From Syntrophomonadaceae bacterium (GTDB lineage Bacteria > Bacillota > Dethiobacteria > DTU022): DNA of 8,209 nt. Where the stretch lies: the NCBI GenBank assembly GCA_007126465.1, contig SLBE01000092.1, forward strand, positions 1 through 8,209, in the 5' to 3' direction. The first letter of the stretch is position 1. Every line of letters starts with the position of its first letter. Under the pieces are notes generated by a model that was not told where the DNA came from, made no database searches, and saw nothing but the letters and a program-made list of their open reading frames with translations. Of this stretch, positions 1 through 5,872 are shown piece by piece. A program made the position numbers and the translations under genes.

Positions 1-532
1 ACAACTCTCGCTCATTATTACTGGTCAGGACAACGACCGGGATATGTTTAGCCGAAATAGTGCCCAGCTCCGGGACCGATACCTGAAAGTCTGAGAGCAC
101 CTCGAAGAGAAACGCCTCGAACTCAGGATCACATTTATCAACTTCATCAATCAAGAGCACTGCAGGCTTTTCAGCTTGAATAGCTCTCAACAACGGCCGT
201 TCCAGCAGATATTCCCTGGAGAAAAGATCCTCTTCCCGAATCTGCTCTTCTTCCAGTGATCTGTTCATCTGAATCCGCAGCAGCTGCCGCTGGTAGTTCC
301 ATTCATAAAGAGCCTTGGTTTCGTCAAGACCTTCATAACACTGCAGGCGAATTAAATCAGTCTGCAGTATTTCCGCCAAGACTTTACCCATCTCGGTCTT
401 ACCTACACCGGGCGCTCCTTCTATCAGGATCGGTTTTTGCAAATCAATAGCCAGGAACACTGTCAGCAAAGTGCTTTCGTCACAGATATAGCCAACTTTA
501 TCAAAGCTCTTTCTTAAAGTATTTAAATCCAT
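1..532 (-). CDS. MoxR/CoxD-type AAA+ ATPase, N-terminal part (3' end off window)
   Basis: I translated this from the sequence: 177 codons run open from an ATG at 532-530 to the left edge, so the C-terminal part is missing. The N-terminal AAA+ core is intact: Walker A GAPGVGKT at residues 39-46, Walker B LLIDEVDK at about 126-133, and a sensor-1-like LTSNNERE at 169-176. The stretch YEWNYQRQLLRIQ (residues 76-88) resembles the CoxD-like branch of the MoxR family. Such ATPases act as cytoplasmic chaperones or remodelers that help mature metalloenzymes or activate partners, usually with a von Willebrand factor A protein encoded next to them. Any such partner would lie beyond the left edge and cannot be seen. 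A purine-rich AAGGA lies 9 bases before the ATG. The family is secure; the client enzyme is unknown. Confidence 0.88.
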   Translation of the reverse strand, partial: MDLNTLRKSFDKVGYICDESTLLTVFLAIDLQKPILIEGAPGVGKTEMGKVLAEILQTDLIRLQCYEGLDETKALYEWNYQRQLLRIQMNRSLEEEQIREEDLFSREYLLERPLLRAIQAEKPAVLLIDEVDKCDPEFEAFLFEVLSDFQVSVPELGTISAKHIPVVVLTSNNEREL

Positions 533-600
533 TTCTTATCATCCTTCACAATTTGTCTGTTAAAATAGCTATTTATCTAATTAACCTGCATCGTTTGGCA

Positions 601-660
601 CTACCAGGCCTGCTAAAAATAACTGGAGCGATCAGCGAGCGAAGTTTTCTTTAGCAGGCT
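601..660. repeat. Short inverted-repeat element, copy A
   Basis: A perfect 10-bp inverted repeat, GCCTGCTAAA at 608-617 and its complement at 650-659, encloses 32 bases. Two parts recur at 4529-4653. The left end (601-618) matches 4529-4546 at 16 of 18 bases in direct orientation. The core GCGATCAGCGAGCGAAG (628-644) matches the complement of 4637-4653 at 16 of 17. The inverted ends, intergenic position and second copy suggest a small dispersed palindromic element. There is no coding capacity for a transposase. Confidence 0.6.
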
Positions 661-684
661 GACTGAGCAGCTACCTTTTTCCAT
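613..684 (-). CDS. Possible 23-aa small ORF (weak)
   Basis: On the minus strand an AAGGGAG ribosome-site-like sequence (699-693) lies 8 bases before an ATG at 684. The ATG opens 23 codons, product beginning MEKGSCSVSLLKKTSLADRS, and ends at TAG 615-613. A TATAGT hexamer at 714-709 could be a -10, but no matching -35 is visible. The reading frame runs through repeat copy A, so it may be accidental. I recognise no family. It is listed because start, ribosome site and orientation toward the ATPase gene fit a small leader ORF. Confidence 0.2.
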   Translation of the reverse strand: MEKGSCSVSLLKKTSLADRSSYF

Positions 685-750
685 TAATTTTGCTCCCTTA
701 TTAATGATACTATAAGTGGCTGAGAGGGGCAAATATCACCATCAAAGATA

Positions 751-788
751 AGTGTGCCAGGGGAGATGGATCTCCTGACACACTTTTT
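751..788 (+). terminator. Hairpin followed by T-run, possible terminator
   Basis: AGTGTG (751-756) pairs with CACACT (779-784), and GGAGA pairs with TCTCC around a TGGA loop. A C-A mismatch and a GG bulge interrupt the stem. The run of five T (784-788) follows on the plus strand, although both flanking genes are on the minus strand. Read on the minus strand, the tail is only weakly U-rich, so it could still serve imperfectly as the terminator of the UPF0173 gene. Confidence 0.5.
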
Positions 789-872
789 CAGACTGAAATT
801 TAATTTCCACCGCGCTAGGCTAATCACCTCAGAAACTGTCACACCAAACCTTCCAACCCTTACAAATAATCT

Positions 873-1544
873 TTAAAACTTGTAGCTGCTGCCGGGAGGA
901 ACTACCACACAGCTGCTGTCAGTTTTCTGTTCAATTTTCTTTTTGAACTCTTCGGGGTCGGCTTCTATCGGCGGCCAGGTGTTATAGTGGTAGGGGATCA
1001 CGGTCTTAGCTTTAAGAAATGATGCCGCAACCACTGCATCATCAATACCCATGGTGAAATTATCGCCGATCGGCAGAAGAGCAAGATCGAGGGTGTCGAG
1101 TTCGCCGATAAGTTTCATATCACCAAAGAGCGCTGTGTCACCCGCAAAGTAAATATTTTTTCCATAATAGTCTACTACAAAGCCGCAGGCATGGCCGCCG
1201 GGAATGCCTGATCCATGAAATGCAAGGGTCAGCTTAACTGAACCAAAAGGATAGCTGCTTCTTCCACCAAGATGCTGGGGGTGAGAATTTAACCCCTTTT
1301 CACCCGCCTGTCCTGCAATTTCTGCAGTTGAGATAATTGTTGCTCCGCTTTTTTCTGCAATCTTGTAAGCATCACCGAGATGGTCAAAATGACCGTGTGA
1401 TACCAGTATAAAATCAGCCTTTAGATCATCAACTGTAACCGATGCCTGGGGATTGTCAGTTATATAAGGATCAAATAAAAGGATTTCCTTACCTTCCTCG
1501 CCAAGCATAAAGCCGGCATGGCCCAAAAAAGTTATTTCCGGCAT
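873..1544 (-). CDS. UPF0173 metal-dependent hydrolase (metallo-beta-lactamase fold)
   Basis: This is a 223-residue cytoplasmic protein of the metallo-beta-lactamase superfamily, close to the usual length for the UPF0173 (YtkL-like) group. The metal-binding HxHxDH motif is HGHFDH at residues 50-55. Further likely ligands are His118 in the GGHACGF segment, Asp136 in FAGDT and His186 in IPYHYNTWPP. The GDNFTMG stretch at 160-166 is typical of the UPF0173 branch. No signal peptide or membrane segment is visible. The ATG at 1544 is preceded by GGGAGG at a good distance, and a strong promoter lies upstream (1592-1619). Family members hydrolyse unknown substrates and the neighbours do not settle this one. 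The gene diverges from an M20 amidohydrolase and may share regulation with it. Confidence 0.92.
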   Translation of the reverse strand: MPEITFLGHAGFMLGEEGKEILLFDPYITDNPQASVTVDDLKADFILVSHGHFDHLGDAYKIAEKSGATIISTAEIAGQAGEKGLNSHPQHLGGRSSYPFGSVKLTLAFHGSGIPGGHACGFVVDYYGKNIYFAGDTALFGDMKLIGELDTLDLALLPIGDNFTMGIDDAVVAASFLKAKTVIPYHYNTWPPIEADPEEFKKKIEQKTDSSCVVVPPGSSYKF

Positions 1545-1560
1545 AATAATACCTCCCTCA

Positions 1561-1621
1561 ATTTGATTAAATTAGTGATCTCTTAATAATAATTTTATCA
1601 CAGAGAACTGTTTAATCAAAT
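1561..1621. promoter_or_regulatory. 11-bp inverted repeat in divergent promoter region (possible operator)
   Basis: ATTTGATTAAA at 1561-1571 has its exact complement at 1611-1621. The arm centres are 50 bases apart, close to five helical turns, so two bound proteins would face the same side of the DNA. The right arm covers the -35 of the minus-strand promoter and the left arm lies downstream of its -10. No regulator gene is adjacent. Confidence 0.4.
1592..1619 (-). promoter_or_regulatory. Promoter of UPF0173 gene
   Basis: On the minus strand, TTGATT (1619-1614) is followed after 16 bases by TAAAAT (1597-1592), with TG one base upstream of the -10 (an extended -10). The start of transcription would be near 1585, leaving a leader of about 40 bases. 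The -35 overlaps the right arm of an 11-bp inverted repeat, consistent with an operator. Confidence 0.65.
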
Positions 1622-1645
1622 AATTATGATTATTGCTTATTTCTA

Positions 1646-1654
1646 TGCTAATAT
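1646..1654 (+). promoter_or_regulatory. Extended -10 promoter upstream of M20 amidohydrolase
   Basis: TGCTAATAT forms an extended -10 (TG, one base, TAATAT) about 40 bases before the M20 start codon. No good -35 is visible at 17 bases, as is common for extended -10 promoters. A GGTGA ribosome-site-like sequence at 1682-1686 lies 7 bases before the ATG at 1694. Confidence 0.4.
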
Positions 1655-1693
1655 AGGAATTGAAAACATATCAGATAAGTTGGTGATAATGAA

Positions 1694-2869
1694 ATGGCTA
1701 ACTATGAGCGTATTGTCAAAAGTATTGAAGAAGAGAATGAAAATTTAATAAAAATGGCCAGGGAGATTCACAACAATCCTGAAACAGGACGAAACGAATT
1801 CATTGCCGTAGATTTAATTACAAAGTACCTGGAAAGTAAAGGTTTTAAAATTTTCCGCGGTGTCGGTGGCCTGAAAACTTCTTTTATGGCCAGCAAAGGA
1901 GAAGAAGGCTACCATGTAGGATTTTGCGCAGAATATGATGCCCTGCCGGAAATAGGACACGGATGCGGACACAACCTGATCGCCATCGCTTCAGTTGCAG
2001 CAGGAGTTGCCCTTGCTTCAGCAATAGAAAATCAACCCGGGCGAATCTCAATTATAGGCACTCCTGATGAAGAAGAACATGGAGGTAAAGTGGACCTGGT
2101 CAGGCTGGGCGTTTTTGATGATATAGATGCAGCAATGATGTTTCACCCCGATTGTGCAACCCGGATTCACATAGATTCTTTGGCCTGCAGGGATTATAAA
2201 TTTATATTCCATGGCAAAAATGCCCATGCTTCCAGTGAGCCCTGGGAAGGGCGCAATGCTCTTGATGCAGTAATCCAAACTTTCAACAATATTAACGCCC
2301 TGAGACAGCATCTGAAAGACAATACCCGCATTCATGGTATTATTACCGAGGGAGGGGTCGCTGTTAACGTTATCCCCGATCGGACTGCTGCCAATTTCCT
2401 AATCAGGGCCAGCAACAGCGAATATTTAAAAGAAGTTGTAGAAAAAGTTATTAATTGTGCCCGCAGCGCTGCTATTGCAACCGGAACAGATCTCGAAGTA
2501 AGTGAGTCTGATTATCCTTATGAAGCAATGCTCAGCAATAAAGTACTTGGTGACACATTCGCCGCAAGCCTTGACGAAGCCGGTTATAGCGTGGAATCGA
2601 AACATGATGTGGGAATCGGCTCTATTGATATGGGCAATGTCAGCCGTGTCACTCCTTCAATTTACCCGATGCTGGCATTGACAGACGAATGGGTGCCGAG
2701 GCATACTTTTGAATTTGCCTCATTATGCGATACTGAACAGGCTTACGAGGTAATGCTGACTGCGGGTAAAGCCATGGCAATTACCGGTCAGAAAGTGATA
2801 AATGACCGGGAACTGCAGAAGAAAATAAAAGAAGACTTTTTAAATCAGCTGGACCAGGCGGGGGAATAA
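1694..2869 (+). CDS. M20-family amidohydrolase/peptidase (PM20D2/AbgB-like)
   Basis: This is a 391-residue zinc-dependent hydrolase of the M20D type, which cleaves amide bonds of N-acyl amino acids, aminobenzoyl-glutamate or dipeptides. EYDALPEIGHGCGHN (residues 80-94) is the signature, with Asp82, His89, Cys91 and His93 as probable metal or catalytic positions. GTPDEEEHGGK (122-132) carries the catalytic Glu pair. His151 in FHPD and the late His in RHTFEFA complete the set. The middle part, about 170-285, matches the lid/dimerisation domain. No signal peptide is visible, so it is cytoplasmic. The ATG at 1694 is chosen because the nearby ATG at 1689 is out of frame. The gene stands alone with its own promoter and terminator. 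The exact substrate cannot be told from the sequence. Confidence 0.92.
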   Translation: MANYERIVKSIEEENENLIKMAREIHNNPETGRNEFIAVDLITKYLESKGFKIFRGVGGLKTSFMASKGEEGYHVGFCAEYDALPEIGHGCGHNLIAIASVAAGVALASAIENQPGRISIIGTPDEEEHGGKVDLVRLGVFDDIDAAMMFHPDCATRIHIDSLACRDYKFIFHGKNAHASSEPWEGRNALDAVIQTFNNINALRQHLKDNTRIHGIITEGGVAVNVIPDRTAANFLIRASNSEYLKEVVEKVINCARSAAIATGTDLEVSESDYPYEAMLSNKVLGDTFAASLDEAGYSVESKHDVGIGSIDMGNVSRVTPSIYPMLALTDEWVPRHTFEFASLCDTEQAYEVMLTAGKAMAITGQKVINDRELQKKIKEDFLNQLDQAGE

Positions 2870-2973
2870 GGATAGGACTCGAATATTTGCAATAATAACC
2901 TGCCTGTAATATTGTTGTAATCTTATACCTCTATAATATTAAGTGAGTTGACCCCCTCTTTTTAAATAGTTAT

Positions 2974-3005
2974 TGAGCACAGTTATTTGCTGTGCTCATT
3001 TTTTT
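2974..3005 (+). terminator. Rho-independent terminator of M20 gene
   Basis: A perfect 9-bp stem, TGAGCACAG (2974-2982) with CTGTGCTCA (2990-2998), closes a 7-base loop and is followed directly by seven T (2999-3005). It lies about 105 bases after the M20 stop codon. Confidence 0.9.
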
Positions 3006-3186
3006 ATAGGCTTAACTCAGCATAAAAAATCAGTGTAATAACAAACCAGATAATAGTTAACATAATGTTTTATAGCCTCGATTATTTGCCATAGATGAAG
3101 AAAATAATATTTTTATAAATGCTCTATATATCAGGTATTTACAGGTTGTTAGCATTAGACATTGCCCTGTTATAGCTTTAAATTAG

Positions 3187-3215
3187 TTGACATAAGCTTT
3201 GTCCTGTGATATGCT
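3187..3215 (+). promoter_or_regulatory. Near-consensus sigma-70-type promoter of small exported protein
   Basis: A perfect TTGACA (3187-3192) is spaced 17 bases from TATGCT (3210-3215), with TG one base upstream of the -10. This is the best promoter in the window and predicts strong vegetative expression. The leader would be about 40 bases. Confidence 0.8.
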
Positions 3216-3260
3216 AAAAATGTTGTATGTTTGATTTTGAAGTGAGAAGAGGAGAAAGCT

Positions 3261-3677
3261 ATGAAAAAATATATTGGATTGATGGTTGTCTTAAGCATAG
3301 GCTTTGCTTTGGTTACTACAGGTTTTACCGTAAGTACATCTGATCCTGAACCACTGACCAGTCAAATTTGGGCGGTCAGCGTTACTGCAGAACCCGGAGA
3401 AGTCGGTTCATTAAGTCAGAATTTCGAAGCAGCTCACGGGGCATATGAAAATGTCGGTGATGATGACTATGTAGGCGATTACTTTAACATTGAGCAGGAG
3501 TCCTACGTTTCATCCGGTGAAACCAAACGCTATATCGATATCAGCAGCCCATACTCCGGCGCTTACCTAAGTGAAAACATGACTGTAATCGGAATGGCCT
3601 CAATTCGGGATTCTTTTGCAATGGAGAATTTCCCGGCAGGCTCAGCTGCAACAATTAACTGGTTTGATCTTTTTTAA
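3261..3677 (+). CDS. Small exported protein of unknown function
   Basis: This is a 138-residue protein that I do not recognise. The start MKKYIGLMVVLSIGFALVTTG is a typical Sec signal peptide or N-terminal anchor: two Lys, then a hydrophobic core to about residue 22. No clear cleavage site is visible, and there is no cysteine anywhere, so it is not a lipoprotein. The mature part, about 110 residues, is acidic and rich in Ser, Gly and Tyr, as expected for a beta-rich extracellular domain, and ends in the aromatic tail INWFDLF. An AGGAG (3250-3254) lies 6 bases before the ATG. With a near-consensus promoter and its own terminator, it is a single-gene unit. That arrangement suggests an abundant secreted or surface protein, but no function can be assigned. 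Confidence 0.8.
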   Translation: MKKYIGLMVVLSIGFALVTTGFTVSTSDPEPLTSQIWAVSVTAEPGEVGSLSQNFEAAHGAYENVGDDDYVGDYFNIEQESYVSSGETKRYIDISSPYSGAYLSENMTVIGMASIRDSFAMENFPAGSAATINWFDLF

Positions 3678-3712
3678 GCAGTCAAATAAGAATTGTGATT
3701 TTCATTAACTTG

Positions 3713-3748
3713 TAGAGAAAGGTGAAATTAACCTTTCTCTATTTTTTT
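3713..3748 (+). terminator. Rho-independent terminator of small exported protein gene
   Basis: A perfect 11-bp stem, TAGAGAAAGGT (3713-3723) with its complement at 3731-3741, closes a 7-base loop and is followed by seven T (3742-3748). It lies 35 bases after the stop codon. Confidence 0.93.
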
Positions 3749-3811
3749 CAGCTAATATCTTTTAATATTCAGCAATTTATGGTGTCGACATTGAAAAAGC
3801 TGGACAATACG

Positions 3812-3860
3812 TTAAACGGTAAGGGGCCTGGATATGTTATCCAAACCCCTTACCGTTTAA
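3812..3860. repeat. Long perfect hairpin adjacent to tRNA-Thr (terminator or palindromic element)
   Basis: TTAAACGGTAAGGGG (3812-3826) is fully complementary to 3846-3860, a 15-bp stem. After a 2x2 internal loop (CC against AA) a second perfect stem follows, TGGATA with TATCCA (3829-3834 and 3838-3843), closing on a three-base loop. On the minus strand it starts 4 bases after the tRNA CCA end, the place for a tRNA terminator. The tail beyond it is not a clean U-run on either strand, so termination is likely but not certain. Confidence 0.6.
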
Positions 3861-3864
3861 AATA

Positions 3865-3940
3865 TGGAGCCGGCAAGAGGACTTGAACCCCCAACATGCT
3901 GATTACGATTCAGCTGCTCTACCATTTGAGCTATGCCGGC
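3865..3940 (-). tRNA. trnT: tRNA-Thr (anticodon CGT)
   Basis: The minus strand folds as a 76-base cloverleaf. The acceptor stem is GCCGGCA with TGCCGGC. The D arm is GCTC/GAGC, and the anticodon stem is GCTGA/TCAGC around the loop ATCGTAA, giving anticodon CGT (3907-3905), which reads ACG. The variable loop has five bases. The T arm is GGGGG/CCTCT, with two G-U pairs, around TTCAAGT. The discriminator is T73 and the CCA end is encoded in the DNA. The anticodon and the overall match to bacterial tRNA-Thr make the identity firm. Confidence 0.96.
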
Positions 3941-3953
3941 AAAACGCATAAAT

Positions 3954-3982
3954 ATTATAGCTCAGTTTGTCAAGCACTTCAA
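3954..3982 (-). promoter_or_regulatory. Promoter of tRNA-Thr
   Basis: On the minus strand TTGAAG (3982-3977) lies 17 bases before a perfect TATAAT (3959-3954). Transcription would start roughly 6 bases before the mature tRNA, as is usual for tRNA genes. The -35 overlaps the TGA stop codon (3981-3979) of the carbonic anhydrase gene. A TTGACA at 3973-3968 is too close to TATAAT to pair with it. Confidence 0.65.
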
Positions 3983-4497
3983 CCGGATTCAGTCTGACGG
4001 TAATCTTTGGCCAGATCAAGATAATTACGGTACATCTCTGCTTTAACCGGCAGTTGATCCTCTTCCAGGGTTTTTACAACTTTTCCAGGCGAGCCCATAA
4101 CCAGTGAGCGTGGTGGTATTTCAGTCCCCGGCGTAATCAAGCTGCCCGCGGCAATCAGGCTATCCTGGCCGATTACAGCTCCATTAAGAATAACCGATCC
4201 CATTCCGATAAGCGCTCCATCCTCTACAATGGCGCCGTGTATAACTGCATTGTGGCCTACTGTAACCCTGCGTCCGACCCTGGTTGGCGTTGCAAAGTCA
4301 ACATGTATCGTTACATTATCCTGAATATTGCTTTCTTCCCCTATTGTTATTTCGTCCATATCGCCACGGATTGCAGCACCGTACCAGATACTGGCACGGG
4401 AACCGATCTTCACATTGCCAATGACGTAAGCATTGGGGGCAATAAAAACATCTTCCTTGATTTCAGGTTTATAGTTCTTGTAAGGCAGTAAGGGCAT
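3979..4497 (-). CDS. Gamma-class carbonic anhydrase family protein (YrdA/PaaY-like)
   Basis: This is a 172-residue left-handed beta-helix protein built of hexapeptide repeats over about residues 15-135, with a C-terminal helix, the usual length for the family. The three zinc ligands of gamma carbonic anhydrases are present as His65, His82 and His87. The supporting active-site residues seen in Methanosarcina Cam also appear in order: Arg44 and Asp46, then Gln59 and Asp60. The acidic loop carrying the Cam proton-shuttle Glu is absent, as in the shorter CamH/YrdA relatives, so hydration of CO2 is plausible but not assured. The protein should be a cytoplasmic trimer. An AAGGAG lies 8 bases before the ATG at 4497. 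The gene lies 203 bases downstream of the UPF0280 gene, separated by a repeat element, and just upstream of the tRNA. Confidence 0.92.
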   Translation of the reverse strand: MPLLPYKNYKPEIKEDVFIAPNAYVIGNVKIGSRASIWYGAAIRGDMDEITIGEESNIQDNVTIHVDFATPTRVGRRVTVGHNAVIHGAIVEDGALIGMGSVILNGAVIGQDSLIAAGSLITPGTEIPPRSLVMGSPGKVVKTLEEDQLPVKAEMYRNYLDLAKDYRQTESG

Positions 4498-4528
4498 CTT
4501 ATCGTCTCCTTTTAAAATTATCTTGTAA

Positions 4529-4653
4529 CTATCAGGCCCGCTAAAAAACTTCTCTCGCAGATAGTTTAGGCTGAAACTGCAGCGGCTTAGCTTCAGCCTT
4601 GCACCCGGTTTATTCTTTTATCCCGTTATAGTAAGCCTTCGCTCCCTGATCGC
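4529..4653. repeat. Dispersed repeat element, copy B (longer)
   Basis: This is the second copy of the element at 601-660, inverted relative to it. Positions 4529-4546 and the adjoining CTAAAAAACTTC correspond to one end. The complement of 4637-4653 matches the core of copy A at 16 of 17 bases. Compared with copy A, 88 extra bases (4553-4640) lie between these parts, bounded by CTTC on both sides (4549-4552 and 4637-4640). The extra piece contains its own 8-bp inverted repeat, AGGCTGAA (4568-4575) with TTCAGCCT (4592-4599). Confidence 0.5.
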
Positions 4654-4700
4654 TGCGTGCAAAATTAGGATCCGACACAGGCTGGGCAGTGATAATTTAC

Positions 4701-5450
4701 TTATTTATCCGAAACCCTGCTAAGCTCAATATCTCCCCAGGCCGCAATCTTATCAGAACATATAACCAGAGCACCGGAAATTCCTTCCACGCTTTTTGCA
4801 AACTCCAGTGCCGCCTCCAGGTCATCTGCAACCTGAACCAGGTTTCCCATGGCTGTTGCTGCAGCATCTGCCAGGGCGCAGGACTCTGAAACTGCTACCG
4901 CTGCATCCGCCTTTCCCATGCTATAGGAAGGTCCAAGCGTTCCTGAAGAAGCGCAAACGCCAATAGGTGTTTGAGATGGATGAACCTGCAGGGCTAACTT
5001 TCCGCTTAATGGTGAACTGCCCGCGTATATACCTACACTGACCGGCTGAACTACTTTTAAAAAAATATCACCGCCATTTTCAACAATTACTTCGGGTGAT
5101 TTTTGCAGCAGGTATTTACCTGCTTCTTCAGCAAACATGCCGGCTACCGCTGCCATCGGACCCACACCGGCCAGGTTACCGGCCCTGACCATCTTTCTGA
5201 CTATGTCAGGCGCCGTCGGCTGCAGCAGGAAAGGCTCAAGAGATTTGGCAAAGTCAGGATTGCGCTCCAGGTAAGTTTCAAGGATTAGTCGTATTTTCCA
5301 GACCTGCTGTTCTGTTTCTTCAGGCAGCTCTTCGTAAAATGCACTGCTGCCTACAGCTACCCATAAGTCAGTTTCTTTAACCGTAACATGAAAAGAGTGC
5401 AGCCTGACCCCTTTTGCAGCAGTGCGGTAAATTCGTTTGCTGTTCATCAC
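4701..5450 (-). CDS. COG2122/UPF0280 ApbE-like protein, sulfide assimilation/homocysteine synthesis
   Basis: This is a protein of up to 249 residues of the UPF0280 family, distantly related to ApbE flavin transferases. Visible signatures are GNLAGVGPMAAVAG (91-104), ENGGDIF (124-130) and ALADAAATAMGN near residues 195-206, the last like the ApbE AD-x-x-AT motif. In Methanosarcina acetivorans a COG2122 protein supports efficient sulfide assimilation into homocysteine; its chemistry is not known. Here it is the last gene of the set. The start is either GTG 5450-5448, overlapping the upstream stop as GTGA, or ATG 5447-5445, sharing one base with it as TGATG. No ribosome site is evident, so coupled re-initiation is likely. 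No terminator with a T-run follows. The protein appears cytoplasmic. Confidence 0.9.
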   Translation of the reverse strand: MMNSKRIYRTAAKGVRLHSFHVTVKETDLWVAVGSSAFYEELPEETEQQVWKIRLILETYLERNPDFAKSLEPFLLQPTAPDIVRKMVRAGNLAGVGPMAAVAGMFAEEAGKYLLQKSPEVIVENGGDIFLKVVQPVSVGIYAGSSPLSGKLALQVHPSQTPIGVCASSGTLGPSYSMGKADAAVAVSESCALADAAATAMGNLVQVADDLEAALEFAKSVEGISGALVICSDKIAAWGDIELSRVSDK

Positions 5451-5872
5451 TGAAAATTAGCATTCTCAACAAGAGTTTCCATGGCCCTGGCCGGGCAGGC
5501 GCGCAAACAAAGTTCACAAACGATACATTTTTCCTCTGAAAAACGTACCTTCATATCGGGCCGCTCGAACATTAGTGCCTCAGTCGGGCAAATCACCGTG
5601 CAGGCACCACAGTGAGTACATAGATCTGAACGCCAGATAATCTGCTGCTCTAAGTTTAGTATTTGCAAGCCCTGTTCATTTAACCATTCCACTGCGCGCT
5701 GATAATTAGCTTCGCTGCCGCTTAATTCCATCATCAGGCGGCCTTCTTTTTTAGGGTTAATATCTGCCCTTAAAATATTTACCATCAAATCAAAGTCTTT
5801 AATCAAGTGATAAATGGTCGGCTGCTCAACTATATGCGGCGGGAAGCGCAAAACAATTTTCTGTTTAATCAT
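5447..5872 (-). CDS. NIL-domain 2[4Fe-4S] ferredoxin, homocysteine synthesis
   Basis: This 141-residue protein joins an N-terminal NIL domain (about residues 2-78), the small ligand-binding fold also found in methionine ABC transporter ATPases, to a C-terminal ferredoxin. The ferredoxin has two complete four-cysteine motifs: Cys85, 88, 91 and 95, and Cys116, 119, 122 and 126, each last Cys followed by Pro. Two [4Fe-4S] clusters are therefore expected. The same architecture accompanies COG1900 proteins in methanogens and sulfate reducers, where it is thought to carry electrons or help handle sulfur during homocysteine formation. The start ATG (5872-5870) overlaps the upstream stop by four bases (ATGA), so it is translationally coupled to the COG1900 gene. 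It also overlaps or abuts the next gene. Confidence 0.93.
   Translation of the reverse strand: MIKQKIVLRFPPHIVEQPTIYHLIKDFDLMVNILRADINPKKEGRLMMELSGSEANYQRAVEWLNEQGLQILNLEQQIIWRSDLCTHCGACTVICPTEALMFERPDMKVRFSEEKCIVCELCLRACPARAMETLVENANFQ

Larger units (their letters stand above)
533..872. other. Intergenic region with repeat element and hairpin
   Basis: These 340 bases separate two minus-strand genes. From left to right they hold the 5' leader of the AAA+ ATPase gene, an inverted-repeat element (601-660), a doubtful 23-codon ORF overlapping it on the minus strand (613-684), and a hairpin with a T-run (751-788). I found no convincing -35/-10 pair for the ATPase gene. The 85 bases left of the UPF0173 stop codon contain nothing I recognise. 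Confidence 0.6.
2870..3260. other. Intergenic region between two plus-strand genes
   Basis: The region holds the terminator of the M20 gene (2974-3005) and the promoter of the small exported protein (3187-3215). The AT-rich stretch between them (3006-3186) contains no gene, RNA or strong repeat that I can support. Confidence 0.6.

Noticed and set aside
256..450. 64-codon plus-strand open frame at the left end
   Set aside because: It is antisense to the AAA+ ATPase gene, whose Walker motifs are intact in the minus frame.
2048..2335. 95-codon open frame on the minus strand inside the M20 gene
   Set aside because: It lies wholly antisense to a well-supported catalytic domain, has no ribosome site that I could see, and its product resembles nothing known.
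2932..2937. TATAAT after the M20 gene, which with the terminator at 2974 could define a very short RNA
   Set aside because: The hexamer 17 bases upstream (ATATTG) is a poor -35 and the region is AT-rich, so a chance match is likely.
3162..3212. Imperfect direct repeat TTGCCCTGTTATAG (3162-3175) and TTGTCCTGTGATAT (3199-3212) at the promoter of the small exported protein
   Set aside because: Only 11 of 14 bases match in an AT-rich stretch, and the second copy largely coincides with the promoter itself.
4237..4491. 84-codon plus-strand open frame over the carbonic anhydrase gene
   Set aside because: It is antisense to a gene with all its metal ligands and a good ribosome site, so it is a shadow frame.
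4568..4599. 8-bp stem considered as terminator of the homocysteine operon
   Set aside because: The loop is 16 bases and no T-run follows directly on either strand; it fits better as part of repeat copy B.
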